The notes: generated from the sequence alone by a model not told the origin. Positions 53,299 through 63,594 are shown, counted from the stretch's first letter. The stretch: DNA of 64,000 bases from Ravibacter sp964562455 (GCA_964562455.1 CAZLTN010000019.1:6769-70768), one strand, 5' to 3'. Made by a program: numbers and translations.

Positions 53299-54138
53299 AT
53301 GAGCAACAATCTATATCCCTGCATCTGGCTGGATGGCAAAGGCAGGGAAGCTGCCGATTTCTATTGCAATGTTTTTGGCGGTGGAAAAATAACCGCCGAC
53401 TCCCCGATGGTAGTCACATTTGAATTGAGCGGGCAAAAATTCATGGTCTTGAACGGAGGGCCGCGGTTTAAACCGACTGCTGCCACGTCTTTCTTTGTGG
53501 TATTGGAAGACGGTGCCGAAGTAGAAAAAGTATGGAAGCTGCTCAGTGAAGGTGGTTTCGTATTCATGCCATTGGAAAAATACGACTGGAGCGATCTTTA
53601 CGGATGGGTACAGGACAGGTTCGGGGTTTCCTGGCAAATCGCTCTGGGCAAACTGAGCGATGTGCATAACCAGAAATTTGTAACTACTTTTATGTACTGC
53701 GGCGAGCACCAGGGGAAAGCCGAGGCAGCCTTGAATTTTTATTCGTCGGTATTTCCGGGCTCATCTGTGGAAGGCATCCTGAAATACCCGGAAGACAGCG
53801 GTACTCCCGGCCAGGTAATGCACGCGCAATTCAGGTTGAACGGCGTCGTGTTCGGCGCTATGGATAGCGGCGTGCCGCAGCCGTTTACTTTTACCGAAGG
53901 CATGTCGAATGTGATAGAGTGCGACACTCAGGAGGAAATAGACCATTACTGGAATGCCTTTACCAGAGAAGGAAAGGAAAGCATGTGCGGCTGGTGCCAG
54001 GATCAGTTTGGCGTATGGTGGCAGGTGATACCCGCTATATTAAAAAACCTGATGAGCGATCCGGCCAGGGCAAGTAAGGTAACGGAGGCCTTCATGAAAA
54101 TGAAAAAATTTGACATCAGGATGCTTGAAAATGCGTGA
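53299..54138 (+). CDS. Double VOC (PhnB/3-demethylubiquinone-type) protein
   Basis: 279 residues made of two tandem VOC modules. The first begins NLYPCIWLDGKGREAADFYC and ends YGWVQDRFGVSWQIALGK; the second starts KFVTTFMYCGEHQGKAEAAL and ends CGWCQDQFGVWWQVIPAIL. Each ending has the DxFGVxWQ motif of the PhnB/3-demethylubiquinone family. No enzymatic reaction is firmly known for this group. It diverges from threonine aldolase and is convergent with the sulfatase. Confidence 0.92.
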   Translation: MSNNLYPCIWLDGKGREAADFYCNVFGGGKITADSPMVVTFELSGQKFMVLNGGPRFKPTAATSFFVVLEDGAEVEKVWKLLSEGGFVFMPLEKYDWSDLYGWVQDRFGVSWQIALGKLSDVHNQKFVTTFMYCGEHQGKAEAALNFYSSVFPGSSVEGILKYPEDSGTPGQVMHAQFRLNGVVFGAMDSGVPQPFTFTEGMSNVIECDTQEEIDHYWNAFTREGKESMCGWCQDQFGVWWQVIPAILKNLMSDPARASKVTEAFMKMKKFDIRMLENA

Positions 54139-54206
54139 GGAAGATCACAAACTGGTGAATGGTGAATTACGGGTTGCTTACCAGTCAATGCCCGACCGTT
54201 TCAACC

Positions 54207-55730
54207 CTATTCCATCCTTTTAAAATATCTTTCCAGTACATAGGGCGGCTGATGTTGATCGGGGCTCTGCCTGAATGTTTCGGGCTGATAATCCGGCAGC
54301 ATCAGCCGCTCTACCTGCAGCCGTGCCGTATCGTCGGTCTGTCTCTGCCATTGTCCCAATAACTCCATCATTGCCCTTTCCTTTTCGGCGTAAGCGGGCT
54401 TACCGGCCAGGTCATTGAGCTCCAGCGGATCATCGTTCAGGCTGAAAAGCTGCGTGCGGTTGATCAGCGGATAACGGATAAGCTTGAAATCCTTGTCCCT
54501 GACCGCCCTGACAGTATTACGGTAAACGGTAAACAGCGATGTCCTGCCTTTCCCGTCAGGCAGCCTTTGCTGCGGCTGCTGCAGCAAAGGAAGAAAACTC
54601 TCCCCGTCTATACCTTTGGGAGCAGGCAGGCCGCTGGCTGCCGCGAGTGTCGGGAACAGATCGAACAGGTACACCAGAGCCTCCGAAACTTTGTTTTCAG
54701 GAATGCCCGGTCCCGCTAAGATCATCGGGACTTTGGTGCTGTGCTCGTAGAGGTTTTGCTTACCCAGCAACCCGTGGCTTCCTATGGCAAGGCCGTTATC
54801 GGCCGTATACACGATCAGCGTGTTTTCATACAATCCCTTTGCCTTAAGCAGGGTGATTATCTCGCCGATTTTTGCATCCATATGTGAAATAAGGGCATAG
54901 TAGTCTGACAACGAAGCCTGTATGATTTCAGGTGTCCTTGGCCAGGCAGCCAGCTGCTCGTCCCTGATCTGCATATTGTCGAAAGCAAACGGGTGGTACT
55001 TTCTGAAATTACCCGGAACGGGCAGAGCCCCGTCGGGGTATAGTCCGCGGTAATTCTCTTTTGGCTCCCGCGGGTCGTGCGGAGCCGTATAGGCCACGTA
55101 GCAAAAGAAGGGAGCCTCTGTCTTCCGCCTGGCATAGTTATCCAGGTATTCGATAGCTGCACCCGTAAAAACATCGGTGGAATAACCGGTTTCCCTCACC
55201 TCCCCCAGCCGGCCGTTCTCTCCCATATCCCTGACTGGTACCTTCCCGTGGTCGCTCATTCCGCCCAGGAAAACAGCCTTCCCCTTCTGAAAGCTTGCTT
55301 CGAACGCCTTCGCGCCGTTATGCCATTTCCCTGTAGCGAAGGTCTCGTAACCGTGCTTTGCAAAATGCTGCGGCATCGTATAAACGCCGTCGAGCACATC
55401 ATAAACATGAAACAGGCTCTTCCCGCTCATCAGCATGGCCCGGCTTGGCGCGCAAACCGCCCCGTGATGCCCACCCATGACATAGGCGTTATCCAGACGG
55501 GTTCCATTCCTGGCCAGCGCATCGATATGGGGAGTATGAATATAGCGATTCCCCGCAGCCCCGAGCGCGTCAGCACGTTGGTCGTCGGCAAAAATAAAAA
55601 GGATGTTCGGAGGACGTCTGCCGGTATCTGCGTCGCGGCGGTTGACCGAAGCGCCGATGCAAAGTCCTGCCATTACAGGCAAAAAGATAATTATAGCCCG
55701 TTTCAGAAAGTGTTTTGCTGACTGCATCAT
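54207..55730 (-). CDS. Sulfatase
   Basis: 507 residues from the ATG at 55730 (MMQSAKHFLKRAIIIFLPVM), which starts a signal peptide; a longer frame to 55790 is unlikely. The formylglycine site is VCAPSRAMLMSG with Cys93 (CxPSR). Metal ligands: ILFIFADDQRADALG with Asp49/Asp50, and the later IVYTADNGLAIGSHGLLGKQ. It likely removes sulfate esters from sulfated glycans in the periplasm. The C-terminal region is shorter than in heparan sulfatases. An anaerobic sulfatase-maturing enzyme or FGE is not in the window. Confidence 0.93.
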   Translation of the reverse strand: MMQSAKHFLKRAIIIFLPVMAGLCIGASVNRRDADTGRRPPNILFIFADDQRADALGAAGNRYIHTPHIDALARNGTRLDNAYVMGGHHGAVCAPSRAMLMSGKSLFHVYDVLDGVYTMPQHFAKHGYETFATGKWHNGAKAFEASFQKGKAVFLGGMSDHGKVPVRDMGENGRLGEVRETGYSTDVFTGAAIEYLDNYARRKTEAPFFCYVAYTAPHDPREPKENYRGLYPDGALPVPGNFRKYHPFAFDNMQIRDEQLAAWPRTPEIIQASLSDYYALISHMDAKIGEIITLLKAKGLYENTLIVYTADNGLAIGSHGLLGKQNLYEHSTKVPMILAGPGIPENKVSEALVYLFDLFPTLAAASGLPAPKGIDGESFLPLLQQPQQRLPDGKGRTSLFTVYRNTVRAVRDKDFKLIRYPLINRTQLFSLNDDPLELNDLAGKPAYAEKERAMMELLGQWQRQTDDTARLQVERLMLPDYQPETFRQSPDQHQPPYVLERYFKRME

Positions 55731-55798
55731 GCCGGCTTCATAAAAGTTTGCTATTCTAAAAATATAATAAGTTACTGTCTTTATCGACAAGTTTACTT

Positions 55799-55806
55799 TA
55801 TTTTTG
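55799..55806 (+). promoter_or_regulatory. -7 element (TATTTTTG) of the DUF3857-LuxR operon
   Basis: An exact TAnnTTTG match 43 bp upstream of the TTG start at 55850, in the divergent region with the sulfatase. Confidence 0.45.
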
Positions 55807-55849
55807 AAAAAGCAATTACGCCTATCCGTTTATCTGTACAGTTGTAATT

Positions 55850-58459
55850 TTGGTAAAAAACATACTATCGATAAGTTTTGTCATACTGATTGCAGTATCC
55901 ATAGATGCAGTATCGCAGAACGTTAGGTTCACTCCCTCGCCTGATTGGATCGTTGTAACTGAACCAGAAGGTAACCCTCCAACTTCCAGGGAGTTTTCGG
56001 ACGGATACTTTCTCTCATTTGTCGAACAGCAAATAAATCTCGATTTGCAGTCGGATTATTTCCGGACCATACGGAATATAGAATCCGAAAGCGGCGTGTC
56101 GAACGGTTCAGAGGTTTCGGTTATTTTTGATCCTGTATATGAGCGGATTGAGTTTCATAAGATAGCTATTATACGGAACAACGGGGCTATCACAAATGTC
56201 GAAGCGGGTGATTTTACGGTAGTTCCTGTAGAAAATGACCGTCAGCGTTTCCTTTATAACGGGACTTACCAGGCCTCGGTTATTCTAAAGGATGTCAGAA
56301 AAGGAGACCGGATCGAAGTTGCCTATTCTAAAATCGGCTGGAATCCTGTACTTAAGGGCAAGTTTTCCACTTTTTTGTACTTTGGGGCGTTTGATTACAT
56401 TTCTCACATTCGTCGTATTGTCGTTGCTCCGCCGGAAAGAACATTGCACTTCAAGGACTTCGGGGCAGTGCCCAGACGAAAGGAATTTCAACGCGCCGGT
56501 AAAAAGGTTTACCAATGGGACTTGAAAAATGTAAAAAACCGTCCATATGAAGACGATACGCCTTCCTGGGTAGATAAAGATCCTTTTGTCCAGGTAAGTG
56601 AATACAAAAACTGGGCTGAAGTTGTCAATTGGGGGCTTGAATACTACAGTAATCCTACTCTCTCGGAGGTCCTGGCTGCTAAAATACAGCAACTGAAAAA
56701 AGAGGCCGGTGATTCGGAACTTGATTATGTCAATAAGGCAATCCGTCTTGTCCAGGATGAAATCAGGTACCTGGGAATCGAAACAGGAGAACACTCTCAC
56801 AAACCTCATGATCCGGGAGTAGTGTATAACCAGCGTTTTGGAGATTGCAAGGACAAGACCTATCTGCTCTGCACAATTCTTCGGGCCAATCAAATCGAGG
56901 CTTATCCCGTCCTGGTGGATACGTATCAAAAATCATCGGTAAACGGCTATCTTCCCTCACCAATCGATTTTAATCATGTGATATGCCGGGTAACCGTAGC
57001 TACCGATCTTGAAAATAATCCCGGTAAAAAGGAATCTCTTTTTGTCGATCCTACCTATTCTCTCCAGGGAGGGAGTGTGCAGGATATGTTTTGCCCGAAT
57101 TACGGAAAAGGGCTATTGCTCAGGCATGGAGAAACCGGGCTTGTTGAAGTTCCGGGTAAAAACGCCGGCAGCATTTTTATAAAAGAAGAGTTCCTGATAT
57201 CCAGACGGGGAGGTAACGACGCAAAAGGAGAGCTGATGGTCTGGACAGATTTACGAAACGGGGAAGCCGATAATATGCGCTCCTTTTTTCAATCCGGTAA
57301 ACTTTCCCAAATCGAAGAGAATTACCTGAATTACTACAGGGACATTTTCCCGGAATCTAAGATAGAACTCGCTGATTCCCTGGATTTTTTTGACGACAGG
57401 GAAAGCAAAAACGAGTTTACTATAGTGGAGCGTTATAGCGTCGATGACCAATGGTATTATGAAAACTCCCGGCAAAGCTATGTATTAAGGGTAAGGCCCC
57501 AATCCTTTGCCGATCGTCTCATTGTTTTACCTAACCGGAGAAGGGAATATCCCGTAGCACTCAAATACCCCCTTAAATTGAAGCAGGAGGTGAATGTAAG
57601 GCTGCCTTCCGGGAATTGGCAGATAGAAGACGAAGAGTATAAGGTAGAACGTGATTCATACCGGCTCTCCTATCAATCTCTCTTTGATGCTAAAACGAAC
57701 TCCTGGACTTTGCGCTATGAATATGAGACCTTCAGGGATCATGTGCCTGTCGATCAGGCAGAACAGTTCAGAACGGATATCAGCCGTATGCAGGAGCATC
57801 TCAATTACGAGCTTAGCGAGCCCTGGAGCGGGGGATTACCTATCCGCTGGGGCAAAAAAGTAAATTACTGGATGATTTTAGTATGGCTTCTCGCAATAGG
57901 TGCCGGCGGCGTTCTCAGCAGTTGGCTTTATTTTAAGGATACCGGAAATGAAACATCGGGTGAGGTTATTCCTATAGGCGGCTGGCTGATAGTATTATTA
58001 ATAGGAATCGCCTTCAGGCCTTTTAGCCACTTGTATCAGTCTGTTTTCAGTCCTGAATCTATTTTTTACTTCACCTGGAATGCCGGCGATGCCCCCTTTC
58101 AGTCCGGTACGGTTTACCTCATGGCAGGTATTGCGGGTATAACGTTCAATGCAATATTGTTTTGCGGATCAATCCTGATGATTGTATTGTTTTTGCAGAA
58201 AAGGGATACCTTTCCGGTGCTGTATGTCAATTTTTTATGGATAACCTTTTTAGTTCACGTGGTGGTGCTGGTTCTGTTTCAATCGGTGAAAGGTGAAGGA
58301 TATTCCTGGCATAACGGAGGGAATGAAATGATAGGAAAATTATTCGCAGCGGTAGTCTGGACGATATACCTTAAGAAATCGGACAGAGTCAGGAGAACTT
58401 TTGTACAAAATCACGGGCGGATATCTTTCAATATAGATTTCAATCAAAAAGAAGCCTAA
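55850..58459 (+). CDS. DUF3857 / transglutaminase-like / DUF2569 membrane protein
   Basis: 869 residues, starting at TTG 55850 (no ATG fits the signal peptide VKNILSISFVILIAVSIDAV). The DUF3857 domain (about 60-230) precedes the transglutaminase-like domain with Cys in RFGDCKDKTYLLCTILRANQ, His in IDFNHVICRVT, and Asp in LFVDPTYSLQGG, so the triad is complete. A beta-rich part and a C-terminal block of four transmembrane helices (from about 682, NYWMILVWLLAIGAGGVLSS, DUF2569-like) complete it. The protein probably sits in the inner membrane with the catalytic domain in the periplasm. Its stop overlaps the LuxR start by one base, so the two are translationally coupled. Confidence 0.87.
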   Translation: MVKNILSISFVILIAVSIDAVSQNVRFTPSPDWIVVTEPEGNPPTSREFSDGYFLSFVEQQINLDLQSDYFRTIRNIESESGVSNGSEVSVIFDPVYERIEFHKIAIIRNNGAITNVEAGDFTVVPVENDRQRFLYNGTYQASVILKDVRKGDRIEVAYSKIGWNPVLKGKFSTFLYFGAFDYISHIRRIVVAPPERTLHFKDFGAVPRRKEFQRAGKKVYQWDLKNVKNRPYEDDTPSWVDKDPFVQVSEYKNWAEVVNWGLEYYSNPTLSEVLAAKIQQLKKEAGDSELDYVNKAIRLVQDEIRYLGIETGEHSHKPHDPGVVYNQRFGDCKDKTYLLCTILRANQIEAYPVLVDTYQKSSVNGYLPSPIDFNHVICRVTVATDLENNPGKKESLFVDPTYSLQGGSVQDMFCPNYGKGLLLRHGETGLVEVPGKNAGSIFIKEEFLISRRGGNDAKGELMVWTDLRNGEADNMRSFFQSGKLSQIEENYLNYYRDIFPESKIELADSLDFFDDRESKNEFTIVERYSVDDQWYYENSRQSYVLRVRPQSFADRLIVLPNRRREYPVALKYPLKLKQEVNVRLPSGNWQIEDEEYKVERDSYRLSYQSLFDAKTNSWTLRYEYETFRDHVPVDQAEQFRTDISRMQEHLNYELSEPWSGGLPIRWGKKVNYWMILVWLLAIGAGGVLSSWLYFKDTGNETSGEVIPIGGWLIVLLIGIAFRPFSHLYQSVFSPESIFYFTWNAGDAPFQSGTVYLMAGIAGITFNAILFCGSILMIVLFLQKRDTFPVLYVNFLWITFLVHVVVLVLFQSVKGEGYSWHNGGNEMIGKLFAAVVWTIYLKKSDRVRRTFVQNHGRISFNIDFNQKEA

Positions 58460-59229
58460 TGACAGAACAAAGCAGCATTGAAGAAATCTTTTTCAGATAC
58501 CTGTTGCAATATCAATTCGATGAGGAAGACCTGGACTACGGGATAGTACAAAAGCATGCGGCCGTACTTCAAACCTTGTCCGACATCAGCAACTCGGGAA
58601 CAAGCATATTCGATTTGTGCAAAAGGCAGATAGTCTTCTATTCATCCAACTACGGCAAGCTGCTGGGGTACTCTCCTTCCGATTATGAAAAGACAGGGCA
58701 ACAGTTTTTTGACAGTAAAATCCACGAAGACGACAAACGCAACTCAAGCCTGAACGGCGTTTCGGTGTTAAAACTATTCGGCAACTTTTCGAGCGATGAA
58801 AAGCTGAATCATAAGCTGATCAACGAATACAGGATGTTAAATGCCGCCAATGAGTACGTGCGCCTTATCGAACAGCATCAGGTACTTGAACTGGATAAGA
58901 AAGGGCAGGTATGGCTGCTGGTAAGCTTTGTAGATATTTCTCCCGACCAGGAAGCATACGACGGAATGAAAAGCCAGTTGCTAAACTTCCGGACAGGGAA
59001 AACGATCCCCATGCAGGCAGTTGAAAAAGTCGGGGTTGAATTGACAAAACGGGAAATCGAGATTCTGAGGCTGGTAAAAGAGGGATACCTGAGCAAGGAG
59101 ATTTCCGGGAAGCTATCCATCAGTGTACACACTGTCAATACGCACCGCCAGAGATTCCTGGAAAAACTAGGTGCAAATAATTCTTTTGAAGCCGTCATGT
59201 TTGCGTCCAAATTCGGACTTCTCGACTAG
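58459..59229 (+). CDS. PAS-LuxR family transcriptional regulator
   Basis: 256 residues. A PAS-like sensor (about 45-165) has SIFDLCKRQIVFYSSNYGKL and LGYSPSDYEKTGQQFFDSKI. The C-terminal LuxR helix-turn-helix is LTKREIEILRLVKEGYLSKE with KLSISVHTVNTHRQRFLEKL. There is no response-regulator receiver domain. The start ATG lies inside the preceding gene's stop codon (TAATG), so it is co-translated with the transglutaminase-like membrane protein. It may regulate that gene and the TonB receptor 75 bp downstream. Confidence 0.92.
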   Translation: MTEQSSIEEIFFRYLLQYQFDEEDLDYGIVQKHAAVLQTLSDISNSGTSIFDLCKRQIVFYSSNYGKLLGYSPSDYEKTGQQFFDSKIHEDDKRNSSLNGVSVLKLFGNFSSDEKLNHKLINEYRMLNAANEYVRLIEQHQVLELDKKGQVWLLVSFVDISPDQEAYDGMKSQLLNFRTGKTIPMQAVEKVGVELTKREIEILRLVKEGYLSKEISGKLSISVHTVNTHRQRFLEKLGANNSFEAVMFASKFGLLD

Positions 59230-59303
59230 CGGTACTGATAAATCAGTATTGCGTCAGACAGGGATCGGAGAGACTTTTGTCCTCTCTGAATACCTTGTAG
59301 ACA

Positions 59304-61625
59304 ATGACTCGAACTGTCCTTTTTCTTATCCTGTTGCCGTTTTTTGCTGCTGCCTTGCATGCCCAGCCTGTACAAACCATCAGAGGTACCGTAACCGACT
59401 ACTTTCCCGGCCGGCCTGTCGTTTTTGCCAGCATTTTGCTGCCCGGTACCCATCCTCCAATCGGTACGGTAACAGACAGTTCAGGCAATTTTGTCCTTAC
59501 GGGTGTTCCGGTCGGAAGGTATGACATCAGGGTGTCCTGCGCAGGTTATGAACCTGTTATAATCGCCGAAGTAACGGTCAGCTCTGCCAAAGAGATTTTT
59601 CTGACTGCAAAGATGAAGCAAGGGCTTAACCTGCTCGAAGAAGTGGTGATAAAACCCGGTATCAGCAAGGAACAACCTTTGAATGCAATGGCAACTGTGA
59701 GCGCCCGCTTATTGAGTGTGGAAGAAGCGCAGCGCTATGCAGGCGGCTTCGATGACCCGGCGAGGCTGGTTTCAGCATTTGCCGGCGTATCGGGCCATAT
59801 CGGCAACAACGCAATCGTCGTAAGGGGGAACAGCCCGCAGGCGCTGCAATGGAAAATGGAAGGCATCGAGATACCAAACCCCAATCATCTCGGGGATATG
59901 CGCGTGTTCGGCGGCGGAACCGTTACTGCTCTGAGCAGCCAGTTGCTGGCGAATTCCGATTTCCTGTCGGGTGCAATGCCCGCCGAATACGGTAATGCCC
60001 TTTCCGGCGTGCTTGATATGTACATGCGCAACGGCAGCAACCGGAAGCAGGAGTATACGCTCCAGGTAGGGGTATTAGGAATAGATGCGGCTTCGGAAGG
60101 ACCGTTTAAAAAGGACGGACGATCGTCCTACCTCTTTAATTACCGGTACTCGACACTCGCCCTGGTTGGCCCTTTACTAGCCGAAAATGCCGGCGGGATC
60201 AGGTACCAGGACCTATCCTTCAAGCTGAATTTCCCAACCCGGAATGCCGGTACCTTTTCTTTTTGGGGTATGGGCCTGAAAGACCGGGTTGGAGCCAAAG
60301 CCAAACGGGATATCGGTCAATGGGTGTACGACGACGACCGGGAAAACCATTTGATGAAACTCTATACTACCGCTGCCGGTATCAGTCATAGGCTGATACT
60401 AAATGACAAACAAATTCTGAAGACTATTTTAGCCGTGACTGCCAACGGCATAAACTATCCTGTCGAAAAGCTGGACAGCAACCTCAATCCCATTCCTAAA
60501 AGCTTTCTCGATACCCGCTATGTACATACAGTACTCTCTTCTTTTCTCAACACGAAATTCAGCGCAAGCCATACCAACCAGACCGGGATTAACCTAACCC
60601 GCATGCAATATGCCCTGCATTTGCAAAACTCCCCGGCTCCGGATGCCCTGCCGGCAGATATTGCTAATGAAACCGGGAACAGCATGCTGATTTCGGCTTA
60701 CACCAGCTCCACATTTCGCATAGCCAAAAAAATAACCATTAATACCGGGATTAATGCTCGTTTATTCGGGCTGAACCATAGCTATTCCATCGAGCCGAGA
60801 GCGGGCATCAGGCATAAATTTACATCCGCACAGTCGATTGGCCTGGGCTATGGCCTACACAGCCGGACCGAGCGTCTCAACTATTATTTTACCGGTAACG
60901 CAGGGCGTAAGAAACCGGGACTGACCAAAGCACACCACCTGGTACTCGGGTATGACATCAGTACGTCGCAGTCTACACACCTGAAAACGGAAGCATATTA
61001 CCAGTATCTCTTCAACGTTCCCGTTCTGGACGGCAGCTCATTTTCCATGCTCAACCAGCAGGGCGACTGGTTCCCCGAAGGCCCTTTGCAAAGTACAGGC
61101 GCGGGCAAAAATTATGGGCTGGAAATGACATTCGAGAAGTATCTTTCCAAAGGTTACTACTATATGGCTACCGCGTCTGTCTTCCGCTCCACCTACAGGG
61201 GAGGCGATCGTATCTGGCGCAACACACGCTACGACCGAAATTTTGTATTCAATTTCCTTATTGGAAAAGAGTGGTTTTCAGGTAAAAACAAACAAAATGT
61301 TGTCGGGGTGAATACGAGGCTAAACTACCAGGGCGGTGACCGGTACTCCCCGGTAAATACACCGCTGTCGCTGGCAGCCAAATCTGTCCTACTGGACGAG
61401 ACCCGGGCGTTTTCATTGCAATATCCTGCCGCGTTGACAAGCCATCTTACAGTTAGTTACAAAATGAACAGGGAAAGCACCTCACATACAATAGCCCTCA
61501 AAATCATCAACCTTACGCAGTACAGCGAATATATCGGATACCGTTATAATTACCGGACCAGCCACGTAGATCTTTACCGCGAACCCGTAATAATCCCGAA
61601 TTTCAGCTACAGGGTTGACTTCTAA
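59304..61625 (+). CDS. TonB-dependent receptor with CarboxypepD_reg-like domain
   Basis: 773 residues. Signal peptide (MTRTVLFLILLPFFAAALHAQ), CarboxypepD_reg-like domain (about 25-105, IRGTVTDYFPGRPVVFASIL), plug domain (about 115-215, NAIVVRGNSPQALQWKMEGI), and an outer-membrane beta-barrel ending FSYRVDF. It lacks the SusC signature and has no SusD neighbour, so it imports something other than by the SusCD route, possibly a metal chelate, peptide or small molecule. It has no STN domain. It follows the LuxR gene by 74 bp on the same strand. Confidence 0.92.
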   Translation: MTRTVLFLILLPFFAAALHAQPVQTIRGTVTDYFPGRPVVFASILLPGTHPPIGTVTDSSGNFVLTGVPVGRYDIRVSCAGYEPVIIAEVTVSSAKEIFLTAKMKQGLNLLEEVVIKPGISKEQPLNAMATVSARLLSVEEAQRYAGGFDDPARLVSAFAGVSGHIGNNAIVVRGNSPQALQWKMEGIEIPNPNHLGDMRVFGGGTVTALSSQLLANSDFLSGAMPAEYGNALSGVLDMYMRNGSNRKQEYTLQVGVLGIDAASEGPFKKDGRSSYLFNYRYSTLALVGPLLAENAGGIRYQDLSFKLNFPTRNAGTFSFWGMGLKDRVGAKAKRDIGQWVYDDDRENHLMKLYTTAAGISHRLILNDKQILKTILAVTANGINYPVEKLDSNLNPIPKSFLDTRYVHTVLSSFLNTKFSASHTNQTGINLTRMQYALHLQNSPAPDALPADIANETGNSMLISAYTSSTFRIAKKITINTGINARLFGLNHSYSIEPRAGIRHKFTSAQSIGLGYGLHSRTERLNYYFTGNAGRKKPGLTKAHHLVLGYDISTSQSTHLKTEAYYQYLFNVPVLDGSSFSMLNQQGDWFPEGPLQSTGAGKNYGLEMTFEKYLSKGYYYMATASVFRSTYRGGDRIWRNTRYDRNFVFNFLIGKEWFSGKNKQNVVGVNTRLNYQGGDRYSPVNTPLSLAAKSVLLDETRAFSLQYPAALTSHLTVSYKMNRESTSHTIALKIINLTQYSEYIGYRYNYRTSHVDLYREPVIIPNFSYRVDF

Positions 61626-61648
61626 GGTATAGAAACGCCTTATCCTGA

Positions 61649-62371
61649 TTATATAACGGCGGAGCCGGCAGCATGTTTACGTCCGGGATTTCTGACCTTC
61701 TGCCCTTTCGTATCGAGCCTGATCGCCCCCAGGTACATTATGTAGGCTGCAATCGCCAGCAGAACATGGCTGATATCTATGTAATTGAACCATGTATGAA
61801 GCGAGAGGTGGCGGGTAAATACGACCGAGGCAATCGCCGTAACACCTACGGCACCGAGAATGATCAGGCTGCCCCTGTCCTTCGTCCTGTACCAGGCATA
61901 GCCGTGAAAACCCGCCACGTTGACGATCAGGCCATAACCATTGTGATATTCCACCCATTTGAAATCCAGCGTGATCACTGTGGTTACCAGGATGGCAACC
62001 ATTTCAACAATATTGAAAACGAGGAAAAACCTGCCGATCTCCGGCCTGATCAGGCGCTGCGCATGCGATATTGCCGCACGCTCTACAAGCGCTACAGAAA
62101 CTATGCCGACGATCCATCCCGGCAGCTTCCATACAAAGCCGAATGCATACAGGAAACCGTGTCCGATCAACCCGCCAAGCACCGTAGCGACGGCAACCAG
62201 CAGAAAATAACGCCTGAAATGAACCTGCGACCAGGCATTCAGCCCCATGCGCTTCATTCGCAGATAGGCATACAGGGAAACGGCCGAAACCAGCAGATCG
62301 GTGACCGTCGCTACAGGTTCATCGATACGGATACCAAAAGGAAAAACCGACGGCGGCGGGAACTCTATCAT
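61649..62371 (-). CDS. Seven-helix membrane protein of unknown function
   Basis: 240 residues with about seven predicted transmembrane helices. It has no clear family that I can name with confidence; the arrangement resembles DUF6962-type Bacteroidota proteins. Conserved-looking polar residues inside the membrane include HTWFNYIDISHVLLAI (His and Asp spaced as in some membrane hydrolases), FNIVEMVAIL and GHGFLYAF. Its start overlaps the stop of the upstream MFS gene by 4 bp (ATGA), so it is translationally coupled to an efflux pump and its HxlR regulator. The C-terminus is basic (KGQKVRNPGRKHAAG). Confidence 0.7.
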   Translation of the reverse strand: MIEFPPPSVFPFGIRIDEPVATVTDLLVSAVSLYAYLRMKRMGLNAWSQVHFRRYFLLVAVATVLGGLIGHGFLYAFGFVWKLPGWIVGIVSVALVERAAISHAQRLIRPEIGRFFLVFNIVEMVAILVTTVITLDFKWVEYHNGYGLIVNVAGFHGYAWYRTKDRGSLIILGAVGVTAIASVVFTRHLSLHTWFNYIDISHVLLAIAAYIMYLGAIRLDTKGQKVRNPGRKHAAGSAVI

Positions 62372-63594
62372 GGTGTGCTTTTTTCTTTGCCAAGTTGCAT
62401 CAACACCGGTGTAAAAAAGGAAACTATCCCCACTACCATCATCATACCTCCTGATATCATAAACGCATTAGCCACTCCTATTACTTCCGCGATAAACCCT
62501 GTAAATAACAAGCCGATGATACTCGGAAGCACCGCTATACTGAAGTAAAGTGAAAATACACGGCCGAGCATATTAGGAGCTACTTCCTCCTGTATAATAG
62601 TCATAAACGCTGCCGAAAAGACAGACATTCCAATCCCGCCTATGGTTGTCAGCACAACAAAGCCGACAAACCAGGAGGCCGGAAAATAACCGGACAATAC
62701 GAAAGTCAGCCCCAGGAGAATGTGCATTGCATTAACAAGGATAACCTTTGAAATGGAGACCCGCATCACACCCAGGATCGATCCGCCCACCAGCATGCCC
62801 ATCCCCCACACGATTTCGATCAGGCTCATTTCCCATTTACCGCCGGCGTAGTGCCCGGTGGTCAGAAGCGGGAACATCACCGCGACCGGCATGATAAAAA
62901 GGGTGGCGATCATGGCATACAAAAACAGGAAACTGAGCCCGCGGTTGCCAAGAATAGCTTGAAACCCTTCCTTCAGCTCCGTAACGACCGCCGATACGCT
63001 GGACTCATTCCCGGTTTTCAGACGGGGAATAGTGACAAACAACAGGGATGTGACTGCCGCCAAAGCACCGATCACGTCCAGGTAAAGCACCCTGGAAATA
63101 GGAAAATAGGTAATGGCCAGGGTCCCCAGCGCCGGTCCTGCGATACTGCTTACCGATTGCAGCATCTGGTTAATTCCCGATACCCGCAGCAGCGCCTGCT
63201 CCGGAACCAGCAGGGGCGCTACCGCCTGCATCGCCGGGGAATGAAAGGCAGTCCCTACAGAGCGGCACCCCAGCAGCAGGTAAATCCAGATGAGATCGGC
63301 GCCGTCGTCATTGAGAACGAAAGTCATGGCCCAGGTGCAGAGGGCTATGAAAACATCCGAAAAGATCATTACTTTCTTACGGTCCCAGCGATCGATAAAT
63401 ACCCCGGCAAAAGGGCCGATCACAGCCTGCGGCAGCATGCCCGCAATTCCTGCAAAGGCCAGTACTTCCGCAGACCGGTAATGAAGGCTCAGCCAGATAA
63501 TTACGGCGAAGTTGACCGCATAACTGCTGAGCATCGATATAAATTGTCCGGACCATATAAACAGATATGTACGGAACCACTTCTTATTTTCCAT
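62368..63594 (-). CDS. MFS efflux transporter (MFS_3/enterobactin-exporter-like)
   Basis: 408 residues from the ATG at 63594 (MENKKWFRTYLFIWSGQFIS); a frame back to 63678 would overlap hxlR. Twelve helices; motif A-like GPFAGVFIDRWDRKKVMIFS and the early SGQFISMLSSYAVNFAVIIW are typical of the macrolide-efflux/EntS branch. It likely exports a toxic compound or drug. It starts 28 bp after the HxlR regulator and ends within the membrane protein start codon, forming a three-gene unit. Confidence 0.92.
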   Translation of the reverse strand: MENKKWFRTYLFIWSGQFISMLSSYAVNFAVIIWLSLHYRSAEVLAFAGIAGMLPQAVIGPFAGVFIDRWDRKKVMIFSDVFIALCTWAMTFVLNDDGADLIWIYLLLGCRSVGTAFHSPAMQAVAPLLVPEQALLRVSGINQMLQSVSSIAGPALGTLAITYFPISRVLYLDVIGALAAVTSLLFVTIPRLKTGNESSVSAVVTELKEGFQAILGNRGLSFLFLYAMIATLFIMPVAVMFPLLTTGHYAGGKWEMSLIEIVWGMGMLVGGSILGVMRVSISKVILVNAMHILLGLTFVLSGYFPASWFVGFVVLTTIGGIGMSVFSAAFMTIIQEEVAPNMLGRVFSLYFSIAVLPSIIGLLFTGFIAEVIGVANAFMISGGMMMVVGIVSFFTPVLMQLGKEKSTP

